DNA of 64,000 nucleotides from Chlorophyllum brunneum (Eukaryota; Basidiomycota; Agaricomycetes; Agaricales; Agaricaceae), in the NCBI GenBank assembly GCA_963576785.1, contig OY756141.1, positions 2,666,001-2,730,000 on the forward strand. The letters are read 5' to 3'. Shown piece by piece: positions 26,344 through 38,030 of the stretch. Both the position numbers and the translations under genes were made by a program. Each line of letters opens with the position of its first letter. Within the stretch, counting starts at the first letter, position 1. The notes below the pieces were generated by a model. The model ran no database searches, was not told the origin of the DNA, and was given only the letters and a program-made list of their open reading frames with translations.

Positions 26344-27396
26344 ATGGCTACTCTTCGGTGCGTACGGAATCATCATTTGGTGGTGGCTTACTGACAACTA
26401 CACGTAGACGCATCCAGAAGGTGACCCGCCTGCTTTCGGAGTAGCAGGAATCCCAAGTTAATGACATAGAACTCGACAGGAAATTGCTGATATTAAGAAC
26501 AGACCGATTGAGGTGGGTGCATCTTTCCCCACGTCAAGTCACCTGGATCGACACATGCGATTCCACAGGGAGTGACTGTAGATCCTCAAGAGGACAATCT
26601 ATTCGAATGGAAGTGCACAATCAAGGGTGCAGTACGTCCCCACTCTCTCCCAGAGTTCGTCACGTTCGTGCTAATGAATGAATGGATGGACATTCATTTT
26701 CTCTATCCTTCAAACCTCGGTCCTGGACAACCTATCTACCGATGTATTCTAGCCTGATTCGCCATACCGGGGGGGTACATTCCACTTCAATCTCACCCTG
26801 CCATCCAACTTTCCTTTCAAAGCCCCCATGGTGCGTCACCACCCCGCACCACTGCCGCGATCCATCCTCTCATCCATGTAACGTGTATCGTGTTCTCCTA
26901 TTCTCCTATCTTCGCGTATCGATGGATAGGTTACGTTCACGACTAGGATCTACCATCCTGGGATCAATGAGGAAGGAGCGATCTGTGTTCCAATCCTCAG
27001 GGATGAAGTAGGTCTTCTGATCTTCTATGCACGGCCAATTCACGTCTCCTTTGTAGTGGAAGCCGACAGTGACACTTGCATCTGGTATATGTTCCATTCT
27101 TGTCTGTATGTGTCTGCTGCTTTGTCTCTGATCAAATACTTGCATAGTGCTTGAGACGATCAAAGAAAAAGTGAATAACCCGAGCGCTGATGACCCATTC
27201 GAGCCCGAAATCGCAGCCGTACGTCTGACAAGATCAGTCTTGCGCGGTAGATTTTATGGTGGTACTTTATCAACAGGTGCTGAAGAATGACAAGTCCAAG
27301 TTCAATCACACGGCTAAGGAATGGATCAAGAAGTAAGTGCGCCACCAGCGTGTTGGATGCACTGCTTACCCAGTCGCACACAGATACGCGTCATGA
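26344..27396 (+). CDS. Ubiquitin-conjugating enzyme (E2), single UBC domain
   Basis: A small class I E2 of about 150 residues split into eight or more tiny exons that join in phase. Blocks: MATLRRIQKEIADI (helix 1), VDPQEDNLFEWKCTIKGA, PDSPYRGGTFHFNLTLPSNF, PFKAPMVTFTTRIYHP, EEGAICVPILRDEWKP, VLETIKEKVNNPSADDPFEP and AKEWIKKYAS. The catalytic cysteine is in GAICVPIL. The usual HPN tripeptide before it reads HPG. The beta-sheet and the proline-rich YPFKPP-like loop are otherwise intact. It is closest in feel to the UBE2L3/UBE2D region of the family, but I cannot assign an orthologue. Its ATG lies only 65-75 bp from the Ash2/Bre2 start, implying a bidirectional promoter. Confidence 0.92.
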
Positions 27397-29127
27397 TTCA
27401 GACTTATACCAGTAAGACTAGGTGGTGACTATACAAGACTATCTCATAATACGAAAGCATGATGGGCCTTCTACTTTCTCCTTCTAATCGAGTTAGTCGA
27501 ATCCGCATTCAAGCCATTGTCACACACTTCTCAGTACATCCACTCAAATGCATGTTAAATTGGGATCGTGCTCGCTTGGATCCGATTCGCCTCTGTTGTG
27601 GCTCTGGGAACGCTCCTTCTTCATGGAGGTGTCTCGGAAGCGTCGTACGATATGATGAGTAGCCTCTGAATGGAGTCTGGAAACCTACTTCAACAACCGT
27701 GGCAGCTAACAACACTTCAACCCTCAATCAAATCCTGGGAATAGTAAAATTACCAGATTGTGATGACTTCTTTTCATCTTGGAGTTCAACACTGATGAGC
27801 TTGGCGAGCGCAACGAACGTTCAGCATTCACTTTTACACGCGCATTGATTACAGGGATTTGTTTATGTTACGACAAGTTGCCCAGGACCAAGGTGTATGG
27901 AGGCAAGCATGAGATAGAGGGCAAGTTTCGCCGCGAGGCGCCAGCCACGAACAGGGTTCCCATGTCGATCACTGCCTGTACATCTAACCCTAGCTCAGAG
28001 ATCAATCATCAGAATTCGGATTAAGAGCGAAAGCGACCACTTCCCGACTAGTGGTCCTTCGCGGCCTCGAGGTTCTATGTATTACCATGAAAATACGGAT
28101 CCTGGGCTAGATGTAGCGAACTATTATCGAGTTTCTCGCGATTGCTTTGGGTTCGGTGGAGCGATGGTGACTAGCCCGGAAGTTAACAGGCCGCAAGGTG
28201 GACATGGGCGTAAATTAGAGAGATCTCTCCGTTGTGTGCGCAGAATCAAATACTAGGTTGATATCGCAAAATAGCAGACAAGATATGAAATTCGAAGTAT
28301 GACATAGTGAAGCAGTTTCCGTTAACGGAACGAGGTCCCGTGGTAACGGTGATCTACAGGCATGTCAGAATCATTTCTCCTCATATTCTCTCAGCCCGGA
28401 CAAGACCACCACCACTGCCCTGCAAGCCCCGCGCCATTCCAGAAGGCAAGCTTCTCTTCTGATCAACAATAACACCACCAGCGCGGCTGGCTCCCCCATT
28501 TTCGCCGCAACGGTCCCCTCCTCGTGTTCACCACGTTGTCTTGCCATATTCGTACCCTTCCTTGCTGCTATCTCCCCATACGCACTTACCCCCAAAACTG
28601 CATTTGTTCGATTCAATTTGCCTGGGCACGCACTGCGCAGTATATTTGGAAGCGCTCAGAGAATAGGTTTGGCTTGTAGCCGGAAATTCGCCAAGGCGGA
28701 AGAAGGGCTGCGCGGAATTTTGGTGGTCCGTTGTTGCTGTCATTTGTCACGAATTGGGAGGCACATCCCAAATCGAGTCTGAAGGTGCTGCTATTGTTCA
28801 GAATAGAACGTACCCAGGCTTTCAAGGCGAGACAGGCCACTGTTTTCGCCCTTGGGATTGTGGAGTAGTCATTGTGCACACGCGTGTCAGAAAGGAAAGA
28901 GCTAAAAGGGCGAAAAGGAAAGAGGAGCCCGACGTAGTGTTGGACTATTGCTCTCAGAGGGAATTTGTCGAGAGAAGGAGAGAAGGAAAGGAAGGATCTA
29001 ACTGTGGCTGAATAGAAGCCAAGTGTTACCCGCGCAATTCGTGCCCTTCGTGTTACCATCGGGGCGAAGAGGTTTTGAGGGAGTAGCGGAAAAGACCATA
29101 AGGACAGTGATAAGCGGCTCGAAGAAA
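27397..29127. other. 1.7-kb gene-poor region
   Basis: Open frames on both strands are short and lack family features. It contains an imperfect 36-nt hairpin (28027-28062) and a perfect 14-bp palindrome, TTCCGTTAACGGAA (28317-28330). The right end should include the promoter of the large gene that follows. Confidence 0.45.
28027..28062. other. Inverted repeat / hairpin
   Basis: GCGAA and GACCACT on the left pair with AGTGGTC and TTCGC on the right around an 8-nt loop, giving 12 pairs with a small internal loop. It lies in a gene-free interval. It does not fit a tRNA. It may be chance. Confidence 0.35.
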
Positions 29128-32100
29128 ATGCATCGCTTCACGATCGTGAGGTACGTACTGCTGCCTGCGCTTTGTTTTTTCTGCTTCTTGTCGTCTTGCA
29201 TCCCCGTATTTTGTTCCTCCGGGTGCTGCGCTGTCCCCCAGGGTTGAGGTGCTGGCGTCAAGTCGAGTCGGATCCTCGAGGTGGCGGGTTACATATAACC
29301 CTGTTGTTCCTGCGCTAAGCGCCATCGACTTTACAACATCCAACACCCTTGCCCTGTACCTTCTCTCATTCCCTCCGTCGGCGAGCAACATACCGAGCCA
29401 GAACCAGAACCAGAGGGCGGCAGGCAGGCGATTGCACCATCACGCAGTTCATTTATCCCCCTTTATACTTACCTTTCTCGTCTCTTTTTCCGATCTCCTC
29501 GCCTAGCCTCGTCTACACCCCACGCGTAGTCCACGTTGGGACGCACAGACAAATAGCCCAGATTAACTTGATACTTGCCCAACGCACTTTCCTTCCTCTT
29601 GCTTGCTTGGTATCATCTATTCCTGTAACAAGCCAGCCCAGGAAATAACGGCGTTTGCCTGCGGTTCTTCTGGTACCGCGTCTCATACCTGCCAGACCAT
29701 TCCGGGTCTGACACCATTTCATTCTTCATTTCATTGACGCATCTTCTTTCTCTCTTTCTTCCCCTCCTTCTTTCCTTCTTTCCCGTCGCCTCCGTACGCG
29801 TCGCTTCGGGAGAGTATTAGAACGGCTTATTTCATCCACTCAACCTTTCGTTGAGTACCAATTCATTTGTCTCCCATCTCTTCCTTATTCTCTCATTGTC
29901 CGTCTCTATTCTTCCTTCTTCTTTCGCGCCCTCCTACGAGCTGAAACTAGACTGATACCTCCCATTCGCGTCCCCGTCTTCCAGAAGGAAATCTGACGCT
30001 AGGCGAGGCCAGGGGTCGGCTGCTCAGCGTAGTCAAGACCAATATCTCGAATCGTCGTTGTCTGAAGTTTCGCCCGTTCGTCCCAGTCGAAACGAGCCCC
30101 AGCAATTACCACATTTACCACAACCACAACCACAAACCCAAACTCCGCCACCACCGCAACCATCTCTTCGATCGACTGAGGTTCCATCGCCTCTTGGGTT
30201 TCTTCCGCGTATACCACCAAGTGACTTTCGGGCGTCTGTGCTATTACCAGAGTACGTGGTGACGTTTACTTGCGTTTGTCCTGTTTGAACTCACCAGTCC
30301 TCGGTGTTTTTTTTGCTTGCGCTTTTCGATAAACCACCTCGATCTCATCTCGTGCGCCGGCAACGTCATTACTGTCTTTCGGTCGTTTCCTCCTTGCGTG
30401 TTCATTGTTCATTCGTTCTTGACGCGTGTTTTCCTTGCACCACCTGCTACGAACACAGGTTTTCTCAACAATTCCCGGTCCTACGCCCAGGAGCGCAAAT
30501 AACTGTCAAGGATCTCAAGAATCGATTTGCAGACCAACGTGCACGAGGATCAACTAATCAAATCACGGAAGAAGAGGAAGACATGATTCTTGACGCTCTA
30601 CGTTTTCGGTCTCGGGGCTCATCGAGCGGCGCACAATCGAAGGAGACGCTTTCCTCAGAAATTTTGGACAACCAGTCTTTGTCGTCCTCGTCGAACCTCA
30701 CCGCGTCACCGAGCAGCGGTCGGTCGAAACGGTATAGCAATAATTTATTTGGGTCAGGGAGGTTGAGGGATTATACTTATATGAGAAGTGTCGCGTCCGG
30801 GAGGAGCAAAACGAATTTGGCAAGCTCTAGCAACGCACGTACCACATCAGTTACGCCAACAGAGTCGTCCGTTGCTACTGGAAGAACGAATTCCATGGCG
30901 GAGAGTACGAGTAGTTTGCGACCGTTGAGCACGGAGGGGACCACCTCGATTTCAAGCATCGTGTCATCCTTGCAGGGCCCAACTCCACCGCAGCAAGTGG
31001 CCTCGAACATCTCGACGTCGAGTGTGAGTGTATCGAGTGTTGGGTATGGCACGGATGAGGGTTCCACGACTTCTTCGAATGCTATCCCGACTGCCACAGC
31101 GATTGAATATAAGTTGGCCAAGACGATGGATCCGGCAGCGCTGAAAAGGGCATCGTTGGCTTTGCAGGAAGCTATCAAGGAGCTGGAGGACGAGACAGAG
31201 GATGAAATTGTTTTGCCACGGTCGCATACTTCGCGAGGTGTGGTCGATGATGCGTCCGACACGGTGAGTTGTGTTCTTGGTTTCCGAGCGTACCCCACCC
31301 ATTTTTTGTGTGACTTGTTTGGTGATGGGTCATAATGACTGACTTTGCGTTCTATTTGCTTTGATACCTCGCTGTTGCTGTCATTCGTCAACCTCAATTT
31401 CAAACGTCCTGGCATCTCGAAATCACGAAAATACACCATTGATCCACTTTGATCTGACGCAAAATCGACACGGACTGTATATCCAATCGGCTTCACTAGC
31501 GCCACAGCTATTCATCTTTCGAGGCCGGGGTGGCCGTCACAGCTGACAAACAGGTCATTTCATCGTCAGAAGAGCACCGGACTTCGCCTCTTCCTTCACG
31601 CATCCTCCCAGGCTACATTCCTGGAATGAACCGTCCAATGACACCCCGTGACTTCGACATCGATGACCGCTCTCACTCCACCACACCCCGTGCGACTTCG
31701 CCGATCGCGAATGTTTACAATCCTGCCGACTCCATGTCACCCTCACCGCAATCGGGGGCGAGTGGCCTGGGGAGAAAAGAATCAATATCAGCAGCGACCG
31801 TACGGCAGAGCCCAAGGCCCAGTACGCCGTCGTTATTCCTCCAGCGAAGCCCGAGTGCAAATGGTCGACACACACCTGAGGATGGATTGCGGCGTAGCGG
31901 AGGTAGTGATGCAATTGATTTTGAGAAACCGTCCAATTCGACTCTGCTGACTCGTAGGAGACCCATCTCGCCGCTATCGAATCTTGCTGCGCCGGCGTCT
32001 CCTGGCACCGCAACAGGCAGTGCGACTTCCTCGAGGCCGAGCACCCCGTCCAATATCATCTGGCAGCCTAGTTTGAGTGGAAACACGGGTTCATTGAAGT

Positions 32101-35100
32101 CTACGCATATAAGGAGTGATAGTTGGACCAGCGATACGAGTCTGTCGGAGGTGATGGTCGCTGCAGCAGGTGCACGCAACCTACAGGCGCCTCAGAGAAA
32201 TGCCAGATCGCCACCGATACCTGACTCCCCGGCTACCGGACAATCCAATTTTACGGGCCTGGGAGTTACCAGGGCTGCTACTCCACCGCCTGATCGTGCG
32301 CAAGCCAGAGCAAATGGGATGAACACTGGAAACGGGGGCGGCGGTGACGTGTTTTCCTCGAATAGGTCTCAGCGATCGCCTACACCTACACAGAACGCTC
32401 CTCGTTCACCCTCGTCACCCGCTTTCGGCTTCGCGATGGATAGGAATGGTGGAAGTCGTAGGTCCTCGAGGCAACAAACGATCTCGCCTTGGGGCTTCAC
32501 CAGTACATCCTACACCCCGCCTATGCTTAATCTATTTGGAAATTCATCTAGAACGTCTATCGCGTCTGGTGGGTCCAGTTACCATTCATGGGAAGGTGAT
32601 AAGGACAGGGATTGGTATGACCAAATTTTGAGCGACGAGGAACCGCAGTCTGCATGGCATGATTTGAGTGTTGGGAGGACGGAGAGTCCGCTGCGGGAGG
32701 ATCAGGCAGAGGAGTTAGTGAGGAAGTACTTCGGGTTGACGATGGCGGATTTTGCTGCGATACAGGAGAAGTTGGTTAATGTTGCCGGCACGAAAGGGGA
32801 AGGGGGTAGGAAGAGGAAAATCTCCGTGTCACAGTCGCCTTATGCTCCTGCCAGGGTAAGTTGCCTTGTTATATTAGAGTGCTACGTCCATTCTCAACCT
32901 TGCTTTGAAGGTCAATAGTCCACCTCCGCAGATCGTTCAAGTCCCTGCATCTCCGACGACCGTAACTGCATTGACTCCGGAACAATACTCCAAGAAAGCC
33001 AGCGCACTACTAGACTCTGTCGTCAACGACATCCAAGCAAAACAACCTACCCCTCCACCACCTCCCCTCGACACGACCAGTAATACTGTTCGCAAGGCTC
33101 CGCCTTCCGATCCCTCCCCAGGAACACAAAAAAATATCTCCCTCGCCGATGTGCTGTTCGGTCCCCATGATCCCAAATCTCAAGCCAGTACTCAGCCCGA
33201 TGAACCCGAACCTATTCTTGACTCATCCGTCGTTGGCACACCTAGTGAATCTAAGCAAGGCTCTGTCATGAATGACGAATCTATGCAAACCACGGTTGAT
33301 TCCCAAGCGGGGTCTCTCACCGCCTCTGCATCTGGCACGCCTTCCGTCTCTTCAATCACGCAATCACCCTATCAGTTGTCGGGAAACCCCTCCTCTGCAC
33401 GTATACCCGTTTCCCCCAAAAATGAAGCTGACATCGTTCGAGAGTTCCAAGCCAAGATGGCACAAGCCGATGCGAATATGAAGAATGTGTCGAGGAGCCA
33501 CTTACCTGGGGAAGGGTTATCCCATAGTGGATCAATCTCACGGAAACGCATTGACGCAAGACAAATTGGGACACCCCAGCTAGTCTCTCATTCTAATCCG
33601 GCTAGCCTGGAAGCCCTGCAAACTATACCCTCGCGTTCACCTACATTATCGACAAATAATAACTCCGGCACGTCAAAGATTGGGTCACGATTCAAGAAGC
33701 TTCGTGGCACCCTTCGCGCGAAACATACCTCACCCCTCACCGAAGACCTTGCTTCTTTCACGCCTAGTACTGATATGAAGTCTCCCCAGATGGCGAATTA
33801 CGATCCTGGGAAACTGAGAGTGCCAGGCAGCCCAGCACTTATGAGTGCAACAGAACCTGGAAGGTCGAAAGTTTCGGTTCCAAGTCCTCCTGCCTCGGCT
33901 GGCCCCGGGCTGAAAGGGTTCATTTCGCGATTCCGTGGCAAACAGCGTGCATCAGAGCCCCCGCCCGCGGCTGACAAGCGAATATCACCACAACTGCTGC
34001 GCACTCCCCCACTTTCGACCATATCACCCCGACACCAAGAGACGGTCATTACAAAGCCACCTATAGAGACCATGTTGAACCCGCCCCCGCCTAAGCCCGA
34101 GATTATTCAACGGACCGTCCCCCCACCAATGCCACCTGCAGAACCGTCGCCCACTCCCTCCCATGTTGCATCACCCTCTACTGGCAGTCGTCAGTCAGTT
34201 ATGATTCAACAACTATTTGACGCTGCTAACAACCTTGGCTTGGATCAAAATGCGCTCAATGACTTACTCGCGCGTTCCGGCTCAATATCGACGCGTGCAA
34301 CAAAGCTGGCAAGGGCCAATTCGCAAGGGGCAAGATCCAGTTCGCGCTCGGGTCAGCGAAGCGAGACACCAATGATTCTCGAACAGTCTAATTCGGGGGA
34401 TACATCCCAGCTCACTATCCAACCACCTAGTCCCCTAACAGCTCGACCTTCACAAGTTACCCCTGAACCAGGTAGTATAAGACCACTGGTATTCCGACCC
34501 CCCGAGAGTGTACGAAGGACGCGAGAGAACCACGGAGACCGCGCCGCCAGTACTGTCGTCCGACGTACCATCATTCTTCCAGAAAATATCAAAGTCGTTG
34601 GCACCGATGCTCAGAATGTGCTTCAACGAGCCAATTCCGGGAAGCGTCGTCGAGGGAGCGTAAACTCTGGTTCCCTCAAAGATCGCGCACCTACTCCGCC
34701 GCCACCACGCTCACCTATCAGTCAAAGATTCTCGAATGATGGGTCGCCTCCTGTACCGTCGTTGCCACAGTCGTTGAGTCCCGATATCTACTTGAATGCG
34801 TCCCGTGTGAATATGGAGAAGCCGAACTCGACCTATGACTCTTCGATGTGAGTGTATCGATCCAAAATGTTGTACAGGATAGGATTACTAAGCTTATCGC
34901 CAGATACGAAATGTATACGGGAGCTGGCGATAGTCGCGTGCAAAGCACCGTCGGCGTAGAGTCCCACGCCTTGGAGGACACCCAGAACCCAACTGATCCA
35001 GTACCGGCACTGGAATTCATCGAATACGCAAATGGCGATAAGATCTGGTGAGGTTTCGATAGATATATTTACCAATCCAAATTCTCTGATATATCTGGTT

Positions 35101-35588
35101 ATTTAGGTCAATTGTACGCGGGTTACGCAGCGATGAGGATGAAGAATCTATTTATAACGGGCGAGCAAGTTTTTCTTCCGAGTACTCCGCAGGAGGACAT
35201 GGTGGTCAGGACTGGGATAACATGCAAGTGTCCGTTAAAGAGCATGCTCGGTCGAATTCGAGGGGCAGCTATTCGTCTTTTGCGCTCAAGAGTAAGAAGC
35301 AGGCTGTACCGAATAAGAGCAGACCTGAAACCAAGGTATGAATCTAGCCCTCACGACCTGTCCTTACCACTGAAGCCAATCTGGCACATGCAGGTCTTCT
35401 ATAGCTCAACTGCGCAGATAGGACGTCTAATCGAGAACCTATCCCAGGGCATGGACTCTGGTTCGTTCAACTTTGCGCCAAGCCCCCCTCGACCTGGGCA
35501 TTCGGCATCTTCCTCTTTATCGACTAACGAATTATCCATGGAGGATCGGTTGGAGCTCATGTTGGGTTCCTTAAACCGTGACGCCTGA
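29128..35588 (+). CDS. Very large, mostly disordered conserved basidiomycete protein
   Basis: A chain of open exons encodes roughly 1,500 residues, very rich in Ser, Pro, Thr. Recognisable conserved patches: RRKSDARRGQGSAAQRSQDQY near the start, then FSQQFPVLRPG...LKNRFADQRARG and EEEEDMILDALRFRSR, the central FGLTMADFAAIQEKL, and a C-terminal block FIEYANGDKIWSIVRGLRSD, FYSSTAQIGRLIENLSQGMD, and MEDRLELMLGSL. I remember similar unnamed basidiomycete proteins but no function. The 5' end is uncertain. An ATG at 29128 with a strong donor (GTACGT) could join in phase to the exon at 29985, but this needs an 836-nt intron. From 29131 to 30582 there is no ATG at all. The secure coding part begins at about 29985. 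Exons at 34865-35045 and beyond restore the frame to the stop at 35586-35588. Confidence 0.65.
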
Positions 35589-35931
35589 GTTTGCATCTAT
35601 GCCGAGTTCATCTTATCTCATATTCTTGCCATGTGCTATCTCTCCTTTAAGCCTTTAGATATTCTTACTCTTCCCCTCTTGTCTCTCCTGTATTCCTTCT
35701 CTGGTTCTTTTGGATATCTCAGTTTCGTTGCGTGTGCTGTCGACATATCATTACAAGCATAATCATAAATATAATGGTATTCGAAATGGAAAAGCAAAAT
35801 TAATAACCAAATTGTGTTCAGTTCCATAAAAGAGCGAGATGATGCTCCTTAAGAGCTGCAAAAAAGTCAAGTCGAAATCACACACAACCCCGAGCACCCG
35901 AAATCGACTAAATACAGGGCCTATGTCACAT
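35589..35931. other. Intergenic between two converging genes
   Basis: An AT-rich 343-bp interval takes the 3' ends of the large plus-strand gene and the minus-strand DUF6593 gene. No exon seen. Confidence 0.5.
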
Positions 35932-37866
35932 CTATCCCGAGAACTGGATTCCGTTCATGTCTATCCACCTATTGAGGAGTAGGGAGAGTAGAACTTCCAG
36001 CAGAAGAACGTCATTGCTGAAGGTGTATTGGATTAAACCGTGCGAAGGGCCGACTGTCGTACTCTGATTGAACTTGCGGAAGAGTGCAATGCGAACGTTA
36101 GGCGCCATATATAGCTATATATGGCCAAACGTGCGTTATGCATGCGAAAGCGAAAAACGGCGGAGAGGAAGCGAAGACGAGGAAACATTATCAGCACCGT
36201 GTTACTTGATCGAGCACAGAGAAGCCGAAGGGGAAAGGGAAGGAGTAAATGGATATTGGGACCCGCGTGGTAGGGCACCCGAAGAGCCAATGAACGAGAA
36301 TCATGAAATCAAGTCGCCACGGCCCTGGCGTGCGTCCAATGAGAATCGGCGTCCATAGGGACAAGTCCGCACTCGGTGGGGAACTCCCGTTCGCTTTCGG
36401 ATATGCAATGGTCGTGTGATGAATGGGCCGGGAAAATACCAGTACGGGATGCAAAGCGAGAGGAGAGAAGGCTCTGGAACAGGGAATTCTACAGAGTGGA
36501 AAGACTCACATCATACGACGTCGTATCCTCGCGGATCCGGCGCCACTCGAATAACTCCCCGCCATGTGAGGTGAACCTCCGTGCACTGCGACAGAGCGAC
36601 AGTACGTCAGTGTTGAAGAGGAAATCTGAGAACTGTATATTACTTGTCCGTAGACCCAGGAAGGACGAGATGCGACATAGGAAATTTTCGAGTGCCTATT
36701 GTCACATTGCCCAAGTAGGCCCCTGTGCCCCATTCGAGTTGCGCGCACAAGTCCCTATTATTTCTGTAAACCTGTCTTCAGTCGTCATTTCTCCTGTCTG
36801 GTATCGAGAGCGAATACGAATGTACCAAGGTTTGAACCGGCTGGTTGAGATTACTCTCTTGGGTTTCAAAAGTCAGATAGACTGGCTTCGTGTCCTCTCC
36901 AATCAGCATACAACCTCGCGGATCATCACGACCCGTGAAGAAAAGCTGATAAGTCCCAGTAACATCTCCAGACGACTGACGTGACTGCACCCGGGAAATT
37001 TGCTGTTGGGCTAGATGTTGTTGTTGGGGATACTGAGGTAAAGATTGTGACCGTTGCACCAGATTGTCCTGATGTTGCGGAAATGGTGACCGCCGAGTTT
37101 GCTGTGCTGAGTGAGTGGGGCGGTTCTGTGTAAACTGCTGCTGCGTTTGCTGGTTCAAATGGGCCTGTGGAACCTGGGAAAACTGGTGCTGAGACCGCTG
37201 GGAGAATATATTCGGCTGAGTTTGTGTGCCTTGTGGAGAGAATTGATTCGGCTGGACTGGCGACGTTTGCTGAGAATGTAGGTCCGGTTGAATTGCCCGA
37301 TTATGTTGAGTATACTGATTTGAATGGACCGGGGAGTTTCGCTGTCCGAAGCGATCAGGTTGTGCCTGGGTCGGCTGGGAGTAAAGGCTCGGCTGAGTTT
37401 GCTGCAAGAACGAATTTTGGTGGTTGGGTGAGGGGGATTGAGCATACTGATTTGTGGCTGCCTGGCCGAATTGTGGTGGTTGATGTGATTGCTGAAGATA
37501 TTGCGCCTGCTGTGGGAACTGTGCGTGAGGCTGCTGTATCTGCTGAGGATATTGCTGGGCCGATTGAGGTTGCTGGAGGAGTTGGTTTGGCTGGGGGAAT
37601 GAATCTGGCTGGGAGAATGGAGATTGTTGAGAATACGAATCAGGCTGGTTGGGGAATTGTTGGAACTGTGAATATGAGTCCTGCTGGTAAACACCCTGTT
37701 GGTTAAATGAGTCGAGTGGGAAGGGATCCTGCTGGGAAAAAGTCTCTTGAACTTGATGTGTGACGGCCGGCTGAAGATACTGATCAGATTGATAGTTGTT
37801 GTGGAGAGACTGCTGGTACTGGGGTTGTTGCTGAGCGGGATAGGTGGAACTGGGTGGGTAAGCCAT
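35932..37866 (-). CDS. Gln-rich protein with C-terminal DUF6593 domain
   Basis: The first exon (37866-36826) encodes about 345 residues, dominated by Gln with Pro, Ser, Tyr and Asn in degenerate repeats such as QQDSYSQF and SQPDSFPQP: a prion-like, low-complexity head. It then enters a DUF6593 domain: GTYQLFFTGRDDPRGCM, KPVYLTFETQES, VYRNNRDLCAQLEWGTGAY, LGNVTIGTRKFPMSHLVLPG, GELFEWRRIREDTTSYD, and in the last exon LYMAPNVRIALFRKF and a hydrophobic, Leu-rich C-terminus (VLLLEVLLSLLLNRWIDM). All junctions hold phase. The last intron (36115-36509) is 395 nt and its acceptor sits at the centre of a 22-bp palindrome. DUF6593 is a fungal family of unknown role; the Q-rich fusion is the notable part. 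Confidence 0.8.
36104..36125. repeat. 22-bp perfect palindrome across a splice acceptor
   Basis: GCCATATATAG is followed directly by its reverse complement. The centre (36114/36115) coincides with the predicted minus-strand 3' splice junction of the DUF6593 gene. Confidence 0.7.
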
Positions 37867-38030
37867 GGAAAGCTGGGTTGGGGGGGAGTGGGTTAAGTAC
37901 TCCCGTGATTACCTGTATGGGAAGATATCGATTGATCGTGGCGCTAAGAGTCTTCTCAACAGCTCCTCTCGCTCATATTCAACCATAAACCACAAAAAAT
38001 CATTCTAGTGCACGCTACTTACGGGCTAGT

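Noticed and set aside
36376..36984. 202-codon plus-strand frame
   Set aside because: Antisense to DUF6593 exons whose minus-strand translation and splice sites fit the family.
37167..37706. 179-codon plus-strand open frame rich in Gly, Val, Ala
   Set aside because: It is exactly antisense to the CAG-rich Gln-coding exon of the DUF6593 gene; repetitive composition keeps the antisense frame open. The minus reading splices into a recognised domain.
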